NCBI GenBank assembly: GCA_013822725.1
Contig: PNKX01000003.1
Span: 1 to 64,000, forward strand
Length of the DNA stretch: 64,000 nucleotides
Origin: Pirellula sp.
GTDB lineage: Bacteria; Planctomycetota; Planctomycetia; Pirellulales; Lacipirellulaceae
Direction: 5' to 3'
Position numbers and translations under genes: made by a program. Of this stretch, positions 41,295-50,312 are shown in pieces; the first letter of the stretch is position 1; every line of letters starts with the position of its first letter. Below the pieces are notes generated by a model. It searched no databases. It was not told the origin of the DNA and saw only the letters and a list, made by a program, of their open reading frames with translations.

Positions 41295-43425
41295 ACTGAT
41301 GCTGGCCGCGGCGTCGCCGCCGCTGATGCGGGAGGTTTTCGGGAACATCCCTGGCTGGGCCCAGGGGTTGTTCTACGTCGTGGCGGCCATTGCCGTCGGC
41401 GTTTGGGCCTACGGCCTCTACCGCCGGGTGCGGTTGTGGCGGCAGGGGAAGCCGAGCGGCGGCGTGAGCTACGCCGCGGCCCTGAAGCGCGTCGTTCGCG
41501 ACGTGCTGCTGCAGGGACGGTTCCGCGGTCGGCCATTCGCGTCGCTCGCCCACGTGCTGCTGTTCAGCGGCTTATTTGTGCTGCTGATCGGCACGACGCT
41601 GGTGGCGATCGAGCATATTCTGGCGGACCTGCTCGGCCGTCCGGCGAGCGATCCCGTGTTTCACAAGGGGTTGTACTACGCGATCTTTGAATTGGTGACC
41701 GACAGCTTTGGCGTCGCGTTCCTGGTCGGGTGCACGATGTTCTTGGTACGGCGGCTGCGCGGTGCTGGGAGCTTCGCGAAAACGTCAGCGGACGTGGGGA
41801 TGCTCGCGCTGTTGATCGTGATTGGCGTGACCGGCTATGTGGTCGAAGGGTTGCGGATCATTCAGGCGGCGACGCCGCTGCCGGGACTGTCGCCCGTGGG
41901 GTTTGTCACGGCGAGTCTGTTCACGGCAGCGGGGGTCGGTGAGGCGGGGGCCGGGCGGCTCCATTTTGCGCTGTGGTGGTTCCATGCGGCGCTCGCGCTG
42001 GGGTTCATCGCCTGGATGCCGTACTCGCGGCTGCTTCACTCGTTGGCGGGGGCGATCAACTTGGCGCTGCGCGAGAATCGACTCGGCACGATGCAGCCGA
42101 TTTCGATGGCGGAGGTTGAAGAGACGGGGCTGATCGGCGTCGCCCAGTTGGCCGACTTCACGCGACGGCAGCTGGTGGAGCTCGACGCCTGCGTCTCGTG
42201 CGGCCGCTGCCAGGATGCTTGTCCGGCGTTCGAGGCGGGAAAGCCGCTGTCGCCGCGGAATGTGGTGCAGGATCTGGTGGGGGTGATGAATGCGCGGGGG
42301 GTGGGTGGGCAGTCGGCAGGGGGCAGTGGGCAGGACGAAGAGGCGGGACCGCCGCTGGCAGGCGGGGTGATTGGGGATGAGACGCTGTGGTCGTGCACGA
42401 CCTGCGGGGCGTGCGTTGATATTTGTCCGCTTGGGGTGAGCCCGATGGGCATGATCACCGACATGCGGCGGTTCCTTATCGGCGACGGGGCGCTGCGCGG
42501 CTCGCCGGCGACGGCGCTCCAGAAGACTGATCGGGTGGGCAACCCGTTTGGCCTGCCGCAGAAGGACCGACTGGCTTGGGCCTCCGGACTTGACGTTCCG
42601 CTGGTGAAAGATAACCCCGACTACGAGGTCCTCTACTGGGTCGGCTGCGCGGCGGCGTACGATCGCCGGGCGCAAAAAATCGCCCGCAGCGTCGTGCGAC
42701 TGCTGCAAGCGGCCGACGTCAACTTTGCCGTACTGGGACCGGAAGAGCGCTGCACCGGCGAATCGGCCCGGCGGATGGGGGATGAGTTGCTCTTCCAGCA
42801 GTTGGCCGAGCAAAACGTGGCGACGCTCGGCGAGCATCGCGCGAAGCGGATCGTCGCCCATTGCCCCCATTGCGTGAACAGTTTGCGGAACGATTACCCG
42901 CAAGCGGGCGGCGAGTACGAGGTGGTCCACCATAGCCAGTTGCTGAGCGAGTTGGTGGCCGACGGCAAGCTCCCTGCGATGCCCACGACAACTACCGTCG
43001 GCGGGTCGATCACCTATCACGATCCCTGCTATCTCGCGAGGGCGAACGGCATCACCGACGAGCCGCGGGCCGTGCTGGCCGCCGTCACGGGGCAGGGGAG
43101 CGGCAACGCCGATGCGTCTGCGCTGCCGATTATCGAACTGCCGCGTAATCGACGCGAAACATCCTGCTGCGGCGGCGGCGGCGGGCGGATGTGGTTCGAC
43201 GATTCGCCGAGTCAGCGCGTCGGTCGCGGGCGCGTGGAGGAGATTGTGGGCTCGGGGGCGGCGACGGTCGCCGTGTCGTGTCCCTTCTGCCTGATGATGG
43301 TCGGCGATGGCGTTGCGGCGGAGAAGCCGACGATGCAGGTGCGGGATATTGCGGAGCTGTTGGCGGAAGCGACGCTGGGGCCTGAGGGCGTCGCGGCCAG
43401 CAACGGTGAAGCACCCCCCGTTTGA
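41272..43425 (+). CDS. DgcB-like membrane iron-sulfur oxidoreductase
   Basis: 717 residues: N-terminal five-helix membrane domain like NarI/HdrE (residues 20-270), two [4Fe-4S] motifs (Cys307/310/313/317 and Cys375/378/381/385), then two CCG domains (YWVGCAAAYD, AHCPHCVNSL, TYHDPCYLARAN, SCCGGGGGRMW with Cys632/633). This matches DgcB of dimethylglycine use in Pseudomonas and related ETF:quinone-type reductases: it should pass electrons from EtfAB to the quinone pool. Odd: four tandem heptamers (42307-42334) encode a Gly-rich insert between the two Fe-S motifs. Confidence 0.88.
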   Translation: MPSVSPAELMLAAASPPLMREVFGNIPGWAQGLFYVVAAIAVGVWAYGLYRRVRLWRQGKPSGGVSYAAALKRVVRDVLLQGRFRGRPFASLAHVLLFSGLFVLLIGTTLVAIEHILADLLGRPASDPVFHKGLYYAIFELVTDSFGVAFLVGCTMFLVRRLRGAGSFAKTSADVGMLALLIVIGVTGYVVEGLRIIQAATPLPGLSPVGFVTASLFTAAGVGEAGAGRLHFALWWFHAALALGFIAWMPYSRLLHSLAGAINLALRENRLGTMQPISMAEVEETGLIGVAQLADFTRRQLVELDACVSCGRCQDACPAFEAGKPLSPRNVVQDLVGVMNARGVGGQSAGGSGQDEEAGPPLAGGVIGDETLWSCTTCGACVDICPLGVSPMGMITDMRRFLIGDGALRGSPATALQKTDRVGNPFGLPQKDRLAWASGLDVPLVKDNPDYEVLYWVGCAAAYDRRAQKIARSVVRLLQAADVNFAVLGPEERCTGESARRMGDELLFQQLAEQNVATLGEHRAKRIVAHCPHCVNSLRNDYPQAGGEYEVVHHSQLLSELVADGKLPAMPTTTTVGGSITYHDPCYLARANGITDEPRAVLAAVTGQGSGNADASALPIIELPRNRRETSCCGGGGGRMWFDDSPSQRVGRGRVEEIVGSGAATVAVSCPFCLMMVGDGVAAEKPTMQVRDIAELLAEATLGPEGVAASNGEAPPV

Positions 43426-43436
43426 AGAACGGAGGG

Positions 43437-45023
43437 CTAAGCGTAGCCGAATTCGCGGATGAACGGCTCGAGCGTTTTCATCGCGGGGGCGAGGAGTTCC
43501 TCGTAATGATGCCAGCGGCCGATGGCTCGGGTGTAGATCGGTTGGGCGACTGCTTCGTAGCTGGGGCTGGTCACCTGCTTGTGCCGCTCGCCGCTGAGTC
43601 GTTCGCGATAGCCGAGCACCTGGTCGTCCCACGGCAGACCGAGCGTTTCGAGCGCGAGGCGGGCTTGTCCGGCGGCGTCGGCCACCGTGTCCTCATAGCG
43701 GATTTCGCGCCACGGCGTCTCGATCAAGTCGCGGAACTTCAGCCAGGCCGCCATATCGAGCGCATAGCGCTCGGCCGTCCGGGCCGGATCGAGGAACCGG
43801 ACGCTCACCGCGTTGAGGGGCAGGTAGCGGAGATAGCAACTCAGCACGACGTCACGCGGGTCACGGAGGGCGACAATCAATCGCGTCTCGGGGAAGAGCC
43901 GCAGCACGAGCGGGATGGTCAGGTTGTAAGCAGGGTTCTTGTCGAGATGGAGGCGGTCGGCGATGGGCTCGCCAAGGAAGTACTCCATCGCGGCAACATA
44001 GCGGCGGCGTTCGGTCTCCAGCAGATCGGCGGGCAGTTCATCGAGGCCGCTGAGCAGGTTATGATCACTGCGGCGACTTGCGACCGACTGCAGCAGTTCG
44101 CGGCCAATGAAGTCGCGCTCTTCGGAACTGACGAGATCGGGATGGCTGTCGAGCAGTTGCTCCAGCAGCGTGGTGCCGCTGCGGGGAAAGCCGGTGAGGA
44201 GCGCCGTGCGTGTGTCGACGGCAGGCGCCTCATCGCGCCAACGTCGGAAGTCATCCGCGGAGATGAGGTCGATTAGACGTCGCATCTCGCCATGAATCTG
44301 TTCCGAAACCTTCCAATGCGACGCCTCGTGTCTTCGCTGCCCCTGCTTGCACTGTTCGATCGCCTCGACGGCGCCGGCGTAATCGCCCTGGGAGTCGCGC
44401 ATCAGTGCGATCTCGCTCCAGGCGTCCCAAACGGTGGGCGAGTCGCTCGGAGTTCTCGCGATGAGGTCGCGAAAGATCGCTTCGGCCTGATCGAGACGCT
44501 TTAGCCGTCGCTGGATGCGGCCGCGAACCAACCCAACCAGCGGCAGCGAATAGCCGGTGCGGACGGTCCGTTCGATCAACTCCTCCGCTTCGTCGAGACG
44601 GTGGGCGCGCTCGCAGAGCAAGGCCAGCTCCATCCACGTCGGCGGGCCCGCGCCGGGAAGATTGGCGGCCTTTTCGTACGCGGCGAGCGACCTGTCGGGA
44701 AGCTTGAGCATCCCGTACGTCTCGCCGATGTAGTGGTGGACGCCGGGGTGCCGTGGGGCGCGACGGACGAGTCGATCGAGCGTTTCATCCATGCGGGCGA
44801 ACTCGAACTTCTCGGCATAGGCCCGCGCGGGGACGATGTACGACTGGACGTTGTTGGGCTCGGTGCGAATCGCTTCGTGGAACAACGCCGTTGCGTCGGC
44901 GCGACGCCCCTCGCGCCAGAGCGCGATTGCCGCTCGGAGACGCGGGGAAGGGCGATCGATCATCTCGCCCGGGCTGGCCGCCGACCGTTTCGATTGAGAA
45001 TCCGCTCGGCGGCGCTTAGTCAC
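43437..45023 (-). CDS. TPR-repeat sulfotransferase
   Basis: 528 residues; GTG start at 45023 with CAGGAG upstream (an ATG at 44963 is the alternative). Residues 25-250 are tetratricopeptide-like helices (SYIVPARAYAEKFEFARM, HHYIGETYGMLKLPDRSLAAYEKA). The C-terminal half is a PAPS-dependent sulfotransferase: 5'-phosphosulfate loop GFPRSGTTLLEQLL near residue 275 and 3'-phosphate motif RDPRDVVLSCYLRY near 385. Likely moves sulfate to a protein or glycan; acceptor unknown. Planctomycetes have many such genes. Confidence 0.88.
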   Translation of the reverse strand: MTKRRRADSQSKRSAASPGEMIDRPSPRLRAAIALWREGRRADATALFHEAIRTEPNNVQSYIVPARAYAEKFEFARMDETLDRLVRRAPRHPGVHHYIGETYGMLKLPDRSLAAYEKAANLPGAGPPTWMELALLCERAHRLDEAEELIERTVRTGYSLPLVGLVRGRIQRRLKRLDQAEAIFRDLIARTPSDSPTVWDAWSEIALMRDSQGDYAGAVEAIEQCKQGQRRHEASHWKVSEQIHGEMRRLIDLISADDFRRWRDEAPAVDTRTALLTGFPRSGTTLLEQLLDSHPDLVSSEERDFIGRELLQSVASRRSDHNLLSGLDELPADLLETERRRYVAAMEYFLGEPIADRLHLDKNPAYNLTIPLVLRLFPETRLIVALRDPRDVVLSCYLRYLPLNAVSVRFLDPARTAERYALDMAAWLKFRDLIETPWREIRYEDTVADAAGQARLALETLGLPWDDQVLGYRERLSGERHKQVTSPSYEAVAQPIYTRAIGRWHHYEELLAPAMKTLEPFIREFGYA

Positions 45024-45071
45024 TCGCGTTGCTCCTGGTTTTGATAGAGGCTCAGCAGCGCCATCATACGC

Positions 45072-45108
45072 AAAAAAAGCGATTCCTCGCGAGGCGAGGA
45101 ATCGCTTT
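45072..45108 (-). terminator. Rho-independent terminator
   Basis: AAAGCGATTCCTCGC pairs perfectly over 15 bp with GCGAGGAATCGCTTT around GAG, followed on the minus strand by a T-run (TTTTTTT). It ends the PEP-CTERM gene at 45134-45898. The strongest terminator in the window. Confidence 0.9.
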
Positions 45109-45133
45109 GGATGTTGCGGTTTTCATGCCGGGA

Positions 45134-45898
45134 CTAGGATTCGCGGCGCCGTCTGAGCCAACCGAAGGCAATCGCCCCCATGGCGGCCAGTGCGCCCGTC
45201 GCAGGCTCGGGAATGGCGCGAAGTCGAAAATCGACGTTGTCGATGTAACCGTCGGCCCCCGCTCCGCCAGCGGAGCGCGTCCCCCACAGCGAAATGCGCA
45301 CGGAAGCCGCATCGACCGGTACCGCGCCGGTAGCGTTCACTAGGGACCAAACGTTATTTGGCCCGGCGTCGGCAGTATCGCTGATCGTCACCGAACCGAC
45401 CGGCAACGAAGCGGCATTGCGAAATTCAGCGCGGATGTTGCCATAGTCAGTGTCGTTCAGATAGCTCGACATGTAAGCCGAGAGATCGTACTGCGCCAGC
45501 CCGGCGGCGATGGCGGCTCCCGAAGCGCCGGACGATAGGCTAATGTCTTGGTAATAAACGTCAGGATCGAAGACGCTGGTGGGCGAGGCGACTCCCGTGT
45601 TGTTAGACGTGAAATACCAATGGCCTGCGCCCGGCGGGTTGGCGCCGTCGGCGTAATCGGGAACGACGCCCGTAGAACTGCTGCTGCCATCGTGCGAATA
45701 GGCAAACATATTAGGGCCCGTCCAATCAAGAACCAACGGGCTGTTGTAGGTGGCAGTCGTGGCGAGGTTGACGTTTTCAAAGCCGCCGTTGACGACCAGG
45801 TTGACGCCCAAACCTGCGGAATGCGCCAAAGCTGGCGTTAGCATTCCCCCTGCGATGAGGGTCATCGCAAACCTTCGATACCAGTTGCCGATCTTCAT
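45134..45898 (-). CDS. PEP-CTERM sorting-domain protein
   Basis: 254 residues from the ATG at 45898 (GGAGATCG upstream). Paralogue of the N-terminal half of the 52091-53431 product: both start MKI-NW, and share AGGMLTPA, the NGGFE/NPGFE motif, FAYSH, PDYADGA-PPGAG-WYFT and YQDI. The domain resembles a jelly-roll seen in PEP-CTERM proteins that may bind glycans. The tail is IPEPATGALAAMGAIAFGWL with RRRR. No dockerin. Confidence 0.82.
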   Translation of the reverse strand: MKIGNWYRRFAMTLIAGGMLTPALAHSAGLGVNLVVNGGFENVNLATTATYNSPLVLDWTGPNMFAYSHDGSSSSTGVVPDYADGANPPGAGHWYFTSNNTGVASPTSVFDPDVYYQDISLSSGASGAAIAAGLAQYDLSAYMSSYLNDTDYGNIRAEFRNAASLPVGSVTISDTADAGPNNVWSLVNATGAVPVDAASVRISLWGTRSAGGAGADGYIDNVDFRLRAIPEPATGALAAMGAIAFGWLRRRRES

Positions 45899-46079
45899 TA
45901 GGCGATCTCCAGCGAATGTCGGGGCAGCGTAGGCGCTCGTTGCGAGGTGAAAATCCTTGCCATGCTGCCGAGGAGGAAACAGAGAAGTCAATCAAGTAGA
46001 GGAGGCGGCAAGCGGCCTGGTAGAGCCAATCGCGAACTCACCCTATCGTCTCTAATCTCGTTGGGAGGTAGCCATTAGG

Positions 46080-47306
46080 CTACGATTTTCCGCGCAGAAG
46101 ATTTGGCCGTTTTGGCGAGCCGATGAACAGGCAGAATGCGATCAGGGCGACGACCGCCCCAGCAGGCTCCGGCACGGCTAACATCGCGGCGAACGACCCA
46201 GCGCCGTTGGCCCCTTCAAACATCGTTTTGAATTGGGCAAAGTCGATGAAATCGTTGCGGAAATCGCCGTTCAGGTCGCCCAAACGCCAAGCGTCGTCGG
46301 CACTGAGCCCGGTCAGGTCGGCGTGCTGATTCGTCCGCAGGATCGCCCAGTCGGCGACGTTGATCAGTCCGTTAGCGTCGAAATCGCCGGCCAGCGACAG
46401 CGAGTACGTGGCGAGGACCGCGCGGTGGTCGGCGTTATAGCCGGCAATCGCAATGTCCGTGTTTGGATTTCCGTCGACGGGGCCAATCGTCGCCGCGGCC
46501 GTCGCCGTCACCCCGCGGCCCCGATGGTAGATCACGTCGATGCGGTCGTGAACTTCGTTGCTGGCAACGTTGGGGTAAGGCTCGCCGGGAGTCCAGGTAT
46601 AGCCCGGCTTCGCGACTTCGTCGGGGTACACGCTGCGAAACGAGTCGGTCATGCCGGCGTCGACGATGCGCTTCGACGTAGGGTATTCAACTTTGAGGTC
46701 GTACGGCCGGGACGTGGCGGCGGCAGCCTCGGCGGTCCAGTCGAGATGCGACGGCTCGTTGAAATCGCCGGTGAAAAACACCGGTGCGCCCGAGGAAATC
46801 GCGCTCGCCATGCTGCTAAGGTAACTGGTCGTCCCGCCGCCGCGGGCGCTGTTGGCGGCGGCGATCACCGACGCCTCGTTCATCGGTAAGATGCCGTCGC
46901 GAAGGTCGTACGGTTGATACGGATAAGCCGCCAAGTGGGCGTTAAACAACCAAATATTCTGCCCCGGCGACAATTCAATCTGGACGCCAAGATCGCCGCT
47001 CGCTGCGGCGGTGATCGGATAGCGACTGATCACCTGGACGTCGCCGCCCGACTGCTGGTAGTAATTGAAGCCGAGCGCAGCGGCGATCGAAGCCCCGGCC
47101 GAAGTCTGCATCTCTTGCACGCCAATGACGTCGGCTCCGCTCGTCTGAATGATTTCGCGAAGCTTATTAACGCTGGCGGCGTTCCCTTCGTCGGCATGCC
47201 AAACGTTGAAGCTTAGTACCTTCAGAGAGCTAACGTGAGCAGCCTCGCCGTGCGCCGCCGGCGCAACAAGAAAGCCCAGGACGAGAACTCGCATCCACCG
47301 CTGCAT
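46080..47306 (-). CDS. Endonuclease/exonuclease/phosphatase domain with dockerin-like repeat and PEP-CTERM
   Basis: 408 residues from the ATG at 47306. Signal peptide, then a complete EEP domain: KVLSFNVWHAD, DVIGVQEMQT, IWLFNAHLAAYPYQPYDLRD, FFTGDFNEPSHLDW, HDRIDVIYHRG and YNADHRAVLAT. Then a dockerin-like pair (GDFDANGLINVADWAILRTN, LGDLNGDFRNDFIDFAQFK) and VPEPAGAVVALIAFCLFIG. The enzyme part is about as close to the 27323-28261 product as paralogues go. A phosphoesterase displayed by exosortase sorting is unusual and points to extracellular phosphorus or nucleic acid use. Confidence 0.85.
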   Translation of the reverse strand: MQRWMRVLVLGFLVAPAAHGEAAHVSSLKVLSFNVWHADEGNAASVNKLREIIQTSGADVIGVQEMQTSAGASIAAALGFNYYQQSGGDVQVISRYPITAAASGDLGVQIELSPGQNIWLFNAHLAAYPYQPYDLRDGILPMNEASVIAAANSARGGGTTSYLSSMASAISSGAPVFFTGDFNEPSHLDWTAEAAAATSRPYDLKVEYPTSKRIVDAGMTDSFRSVYPDEVAKPGYTWTPGEPYPNVASNEVHDRIDVIYHRGRGVTATAAATIGPVDGNPNTDIAIAGYNADHRAVLATYSLSLAGDFDANGLINVADWAILRTNQHADLTGLSADDAWRLGDLNGDFRNDFIDFAQFKTMFEGANGAGSFAAMLAVPEPAGAVVALIAFCLFIGSPKRPNLLRGKS

Positions 47307-47514
47307 GGCTCTGTTCCACCGACCAGATGGCGACGACCAACGTCGCCGCGAAAAGACTCCCTCCAGTGTTCGCGAAGGGTCCGAAGCCCGCAATGCCGCC
47401 GTGCGCAACAGTTTTGGCCAAACCGGCGCCGAGACGCCGCAGGGCCGCGTCCCCCCTTTGCCAACGGGCTGAGTTACGGCATGTTATGGTGAATCGCCGA
47501 GGGATCCGGAGATT

Positions 47515-48723
47515 GTGCTGCCGAGCGAGCGTATGCCGAAGAGCCGTCTTGTCGCCCTGTTGATCGATACCTCTACGTCGTGGGGCATTCGGCTCATTAA
47601 AGGGATCAACCAATATGCCCACGAGTCGGGCGACTGGTTGATTCACGTCGAGCCGCGCGGCCGCTACGAACGCTTGCACCTTCCCGCGGGGTGGAAGGGA
47701 GACGGCGTGATCGCGCGGATCAACCGCAAGTCGCTGGCGGATGAGATCACGGCGAGCGGCCTGCCGGCGGTCAACGTCTCGTGGTACCCCTTCGCCGGGC
47801 CGAAGATTGCGCGTTGCACCGTCGACGAGCGGCAGACTGGCAAGATGGCCGCCGATTATTTTCTGTCGAATGGCTTCACGGAGTTTGCGTACTGCGGCAC
47901 GAATGATCGTCCTGGCTACGTCGACATGCTGGCCGAGGCGTTCGAACAGGGCATCGTCGCCGCTGGCCATCGGGCGCATCGCTACCAGGCGCCAACGGTC
48001 CAGCAGCAGGACGACGGCTGGGACGTCCAGCTGGCGAGTCTGGTGAAATGGCTGAAAGGCCTGCCAAAACCGGTCGCGCTGCTGTGCTGGAGCGCCGCTC
48101 GTGGCCGTCAAGTCACCGAGGCGTGCCACTACGCCGGGCTCAAAGTGCCGGATGAAGTTTCGGTGCTGGGGGGCGAGTTCGACGAGCTGATGGCGAGCAT
48201 TTCGCACCCGCCGCAATCAACGATCGATCAACCTTCGGAGCAAGTCGGCTATGCCGCCGCTGAGATGCTCGCCAAGATGATGGCTGGGGGAAAGCCGCCG
48301 GCCCAGCCGCTCCTTTTCCCGCCGAGCCGGATCGACGTGCGGCATTCGACCGACACGCTGGCGATCGACGACCAGCTCGTGCGCGACGCGCTGAAGCTGA
48401 TTCGCCAGCAGGCTCCGGCGGGGATTTACGTGTCCGACGTGGTGCGCAAATTGTCGGTGGCGCGGCGGACGCTGGAGCAGCGATTTGTGAAACTGATCGG
48501 GCGGACGCCGGCGGCGGAGATTCGTCGGGTCCGGCTCGAAGAAGCCAAACGGCTGCTGATTGAAACCGACCGGTCGATCGCCGACGTCGCCCGGACAACC
48601 GGCTTCGGGCAGCAAGATCTGTTCTCCCGGACGTTCCGCCGGAGCGTCGGCATGCCGCCGAGCGAGTTCCGCCGGCAGCACCATGGCGGCCTGTGGCTGC
48701 AGGGTCGCGACGGGCAGGAGTAA
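47515..48723 (+). CDS. XylR-type AraC-family transcriptional regulator
   Basis: 402 residues with the GTG at 47515; ATG at 47533 (MPKSRLVALL) is equally likely. Sensor half: LVALLIDTSTSWGIRLIKGINQY, GFTEFAYCGTNDRPGY, VSVLGGEFDELMASISHPPQSTI. C-terminal AraC domain: SVARRTLEQRFVKLIGR and SIADVARTTGFGQQDLFSRTFR. Divergent from the 46080-47306 gene, its most likely target. I did not find a copy of the 12716/14120 palindrome near it, so its operator differs. Confidence 0.88.
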   Translation: MLPSERMPKSRLVALLIDTSTSWGIRLIKGINQYAHESGDWLIHVEPRGRYERLHLPAGWKGDGVIARINRKSLADEITASGLPAVNVSWYPFAGPKIARCTVDERQTGKMAADYFLSNGFTEFAYCGTNDRPGYVDMLAEAFEQGIVAAGHRAHRYQAPTVQQQDDGWDVQLASLVKWLKGLPKPVALLCWSAARGRQVTEACHYAGLKVPDEVSVLGGEFDELMASISHPPQSTIDQPSEQVGYAAAEMLAKMMAGGKPPAQPLLFPPSRIDVRHSTDTLAIDDQLVRDALKLIRQQAPAGIYVSDVVRKLSVARRTLEQRFVKLIGRTPAAEIRRVRLEEAKRLLIETDRSIADVARTTGFGQQDLFSRTFRRSVGMPPSEFRRQHHGGLWLQGRDGQE

Positions 48724-48750
48724 CTGCGGGGCCTCCGTCCTCTCCCTAAT

Positions 48751-48831
48751 AGCCACCGGCTCTGCCGGTGGACGCCCTTGCGGTAGTGGCGAGAGCGGCC
48801 ATGGATTCGTCCACCGGCGGAGCTGGTGGCT
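48751..48831. repeat. Paired-hairpin inverted repeat, copy C
   Basis: Left AGCCACCGGCTCTGCCGGTG plus GAC (48751-48773) and right GTCCACCGGCGGAGCTGGTG plus GCT (48809-48831). The arms are reverse complements and each folds by itself. It follows the regulator gene. The rest of the 48724-49204 gap shows nothing I can name. Confidence 0.7.
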
Positions 48832-49204
48832 GTTATTGACGCCAGCAGACGCTGACGTTCGCCCGTTTCCGCCGGAATGGCTTAGCTTCCCGCCAAAATG
48901 CCAAATGTTTTGCGCAGCGAAAATGTAGGCCCCATAGCGGGCAGAAATTAACATGACTGGGGTACGGTAGGCGGGCGACTAGCGGCAGTCGGCGTGTTCA
49001 ACGGACTTGCAGGGAGCCGCGCAAACCGTGCATTCAAAGCCTTTAGACGTTCGTCGACTTGGCCTTTTCTTCTGTCGGAAATGTGCCGCCGGCGACAGCT
49101 TGAAAGATGCTCGTCGGATGAAGCAGCATCGCCAAAACGTTGATCGCCGCCTCGAACAAGAGGAATCGGCGTCACGACATCGGATTCACCTGGGAGTCAA
49201 TGGC

Positions 49205-50248
49205 ATGCCCCGCCAGACGAAGTTTCGCGCCGCATTCACGCTGGTGGAGCTGCTGGTCGTGATCGCGATCATCGGCGTCCTCGTGGCCTTGCTGCTACCT
49301 GCCGTGCAAGCGGCGCGGGAAGCGGCGCGGCGTTCGCAGTGCCAGAACAATTTGAAGCAACAAGGGCTCGCTTTCCAAATGGCCCACGATGCGATGGGGC
49401 ATTTTCCGGTAGGTGCAGCCAGCGGCGAAGGCTCGATGTGGTCGTACTACATCTTGCCCTACATCGAAGCGGCGGCGGCTCAAGCGCGCATGAATGTCGG
49501 CGAAAACGCGGGCGGCAATTTCCAGTGGTCTTATCAAGGGAGCTACTCGCGTTCTGCAATCGAGGGTCAGAAAGCGTACGCCAATATCATTTTGTGCGAA
49601 ACTCCGTTCCCGGTCTTTCGATGTCCGTCGGCTAACCTTCCGGAACATCAGTTCAACATGTCAACCAATGACGGCTGGCTCGTGATGCAACGGTCGCCGG
49701 CGTCCTACATCGGCAGCGCCACGGGACTGTTAGCAAATCAAAACACGCGGGACGCCAGCCAAATAAAAATGGGGACTCTCGACGGCGTTCTCTTTGCTCT
49801 TAGTAAGATTGGCATCAAGAACGTTATCGATGGTACGTCGAACACCATGTTGGTTGGCGAAGCGATGCACGATTCGGGTGCAGTCGATAAGCGAGGCGCC
49901 AGCGCTGAATCAGCGCTGGGCAGCTACAAGGACCACTGGGCTCTCGGGGCGGACGACATCGATGGAACTGGAGGCCCCCCGATGGCGAGTGACCTATCCG
50001 AAGCTCTGGGATCTACGGCTGTGCCGATCAACTATCAGAACCAGTTTACCATTGGCGAAGGGTGCGCAACTCAGGGAATCACCGCCGCCGATTGCCAAAT
50101 GATTCAATTGGCGTTTGGCAGCGCTCATGCGGGTGGAACCCAGGTGTTGCGTTGCGACGGGTCGGCGGAATTGATTAATGAAGGAATTGATGTCATCGTT
50201 TGGCGCGACATGGCCACTCGTGATGGCCAAACAACGCTTACGCCCTAA
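49205..50248 (+). CDS. DUF1559 protein with type IV prepilin-like N terminus
   Basis: 347 residues from the ATG at 49205 (GGGAGTC upstream); the frame is open further up but without protein-like sequence. N terminus [16 protein letters not shown] then an amphipathic helix ending QAAREAARR and NNLKQQGLAF. Near the end, FGSAHAGGTQVLRCDGS is the H-x-G-G-type DUF1559 motif. Secreted or pilus-like surface protein; exact role unknown. Followed by a lipoprotein gene, as is its paralogue at 8387-9409. Confidence 0.88.
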   Translation: MPRQTKFRAAFTLVELLVVIAIIGVLVALLLPAVQAAREAARRSQCQNNLKQQGLAFQMAHDAMGHFPVGAASGEGSMWSYYILPYIEAAAAQARMNVGENAGGNFQWSYQGSYSRSAIEGQKAYANIILCETPFPVFRCPSANLPEHQFNMSTNDGWLVMQRSPASYIGSATGLLANQNTRDASQIKMGTLDGVLFALSKIGIKNVIDGTSNTMLVGEAMHDSGAVDKRGASAESALGSYKDHWALGADDIDGTGGPPMASDLSEALGSTAVPINYQNQFTIGEGCATQGITAADCQMIQLAFGSAHAGGTQVLRCDGSAELINEGIDVIVWRDMATRDGQTTLTP

Positions 50249-50312
50249 ACGGCTAACGCCATACGGTCTCAAATCCTAATCATTGATTGTGAACTTAATC
50301 GCGGTTAGCTGA

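Noticed and set aside
41785..43632. 615-codon minus-strand frame opposite the DgcB-like gene
   Set aside because: Antisense to a gene with all Fe-S motifs in place; composition is Arg/His/Pro-rich.
47307..47532. Copy of the 12716/14120 dyad near the second XylR-type regulator
   Set aside because: No match to the arms or core was found in its divergent region, so the two regulators probably read different sites.
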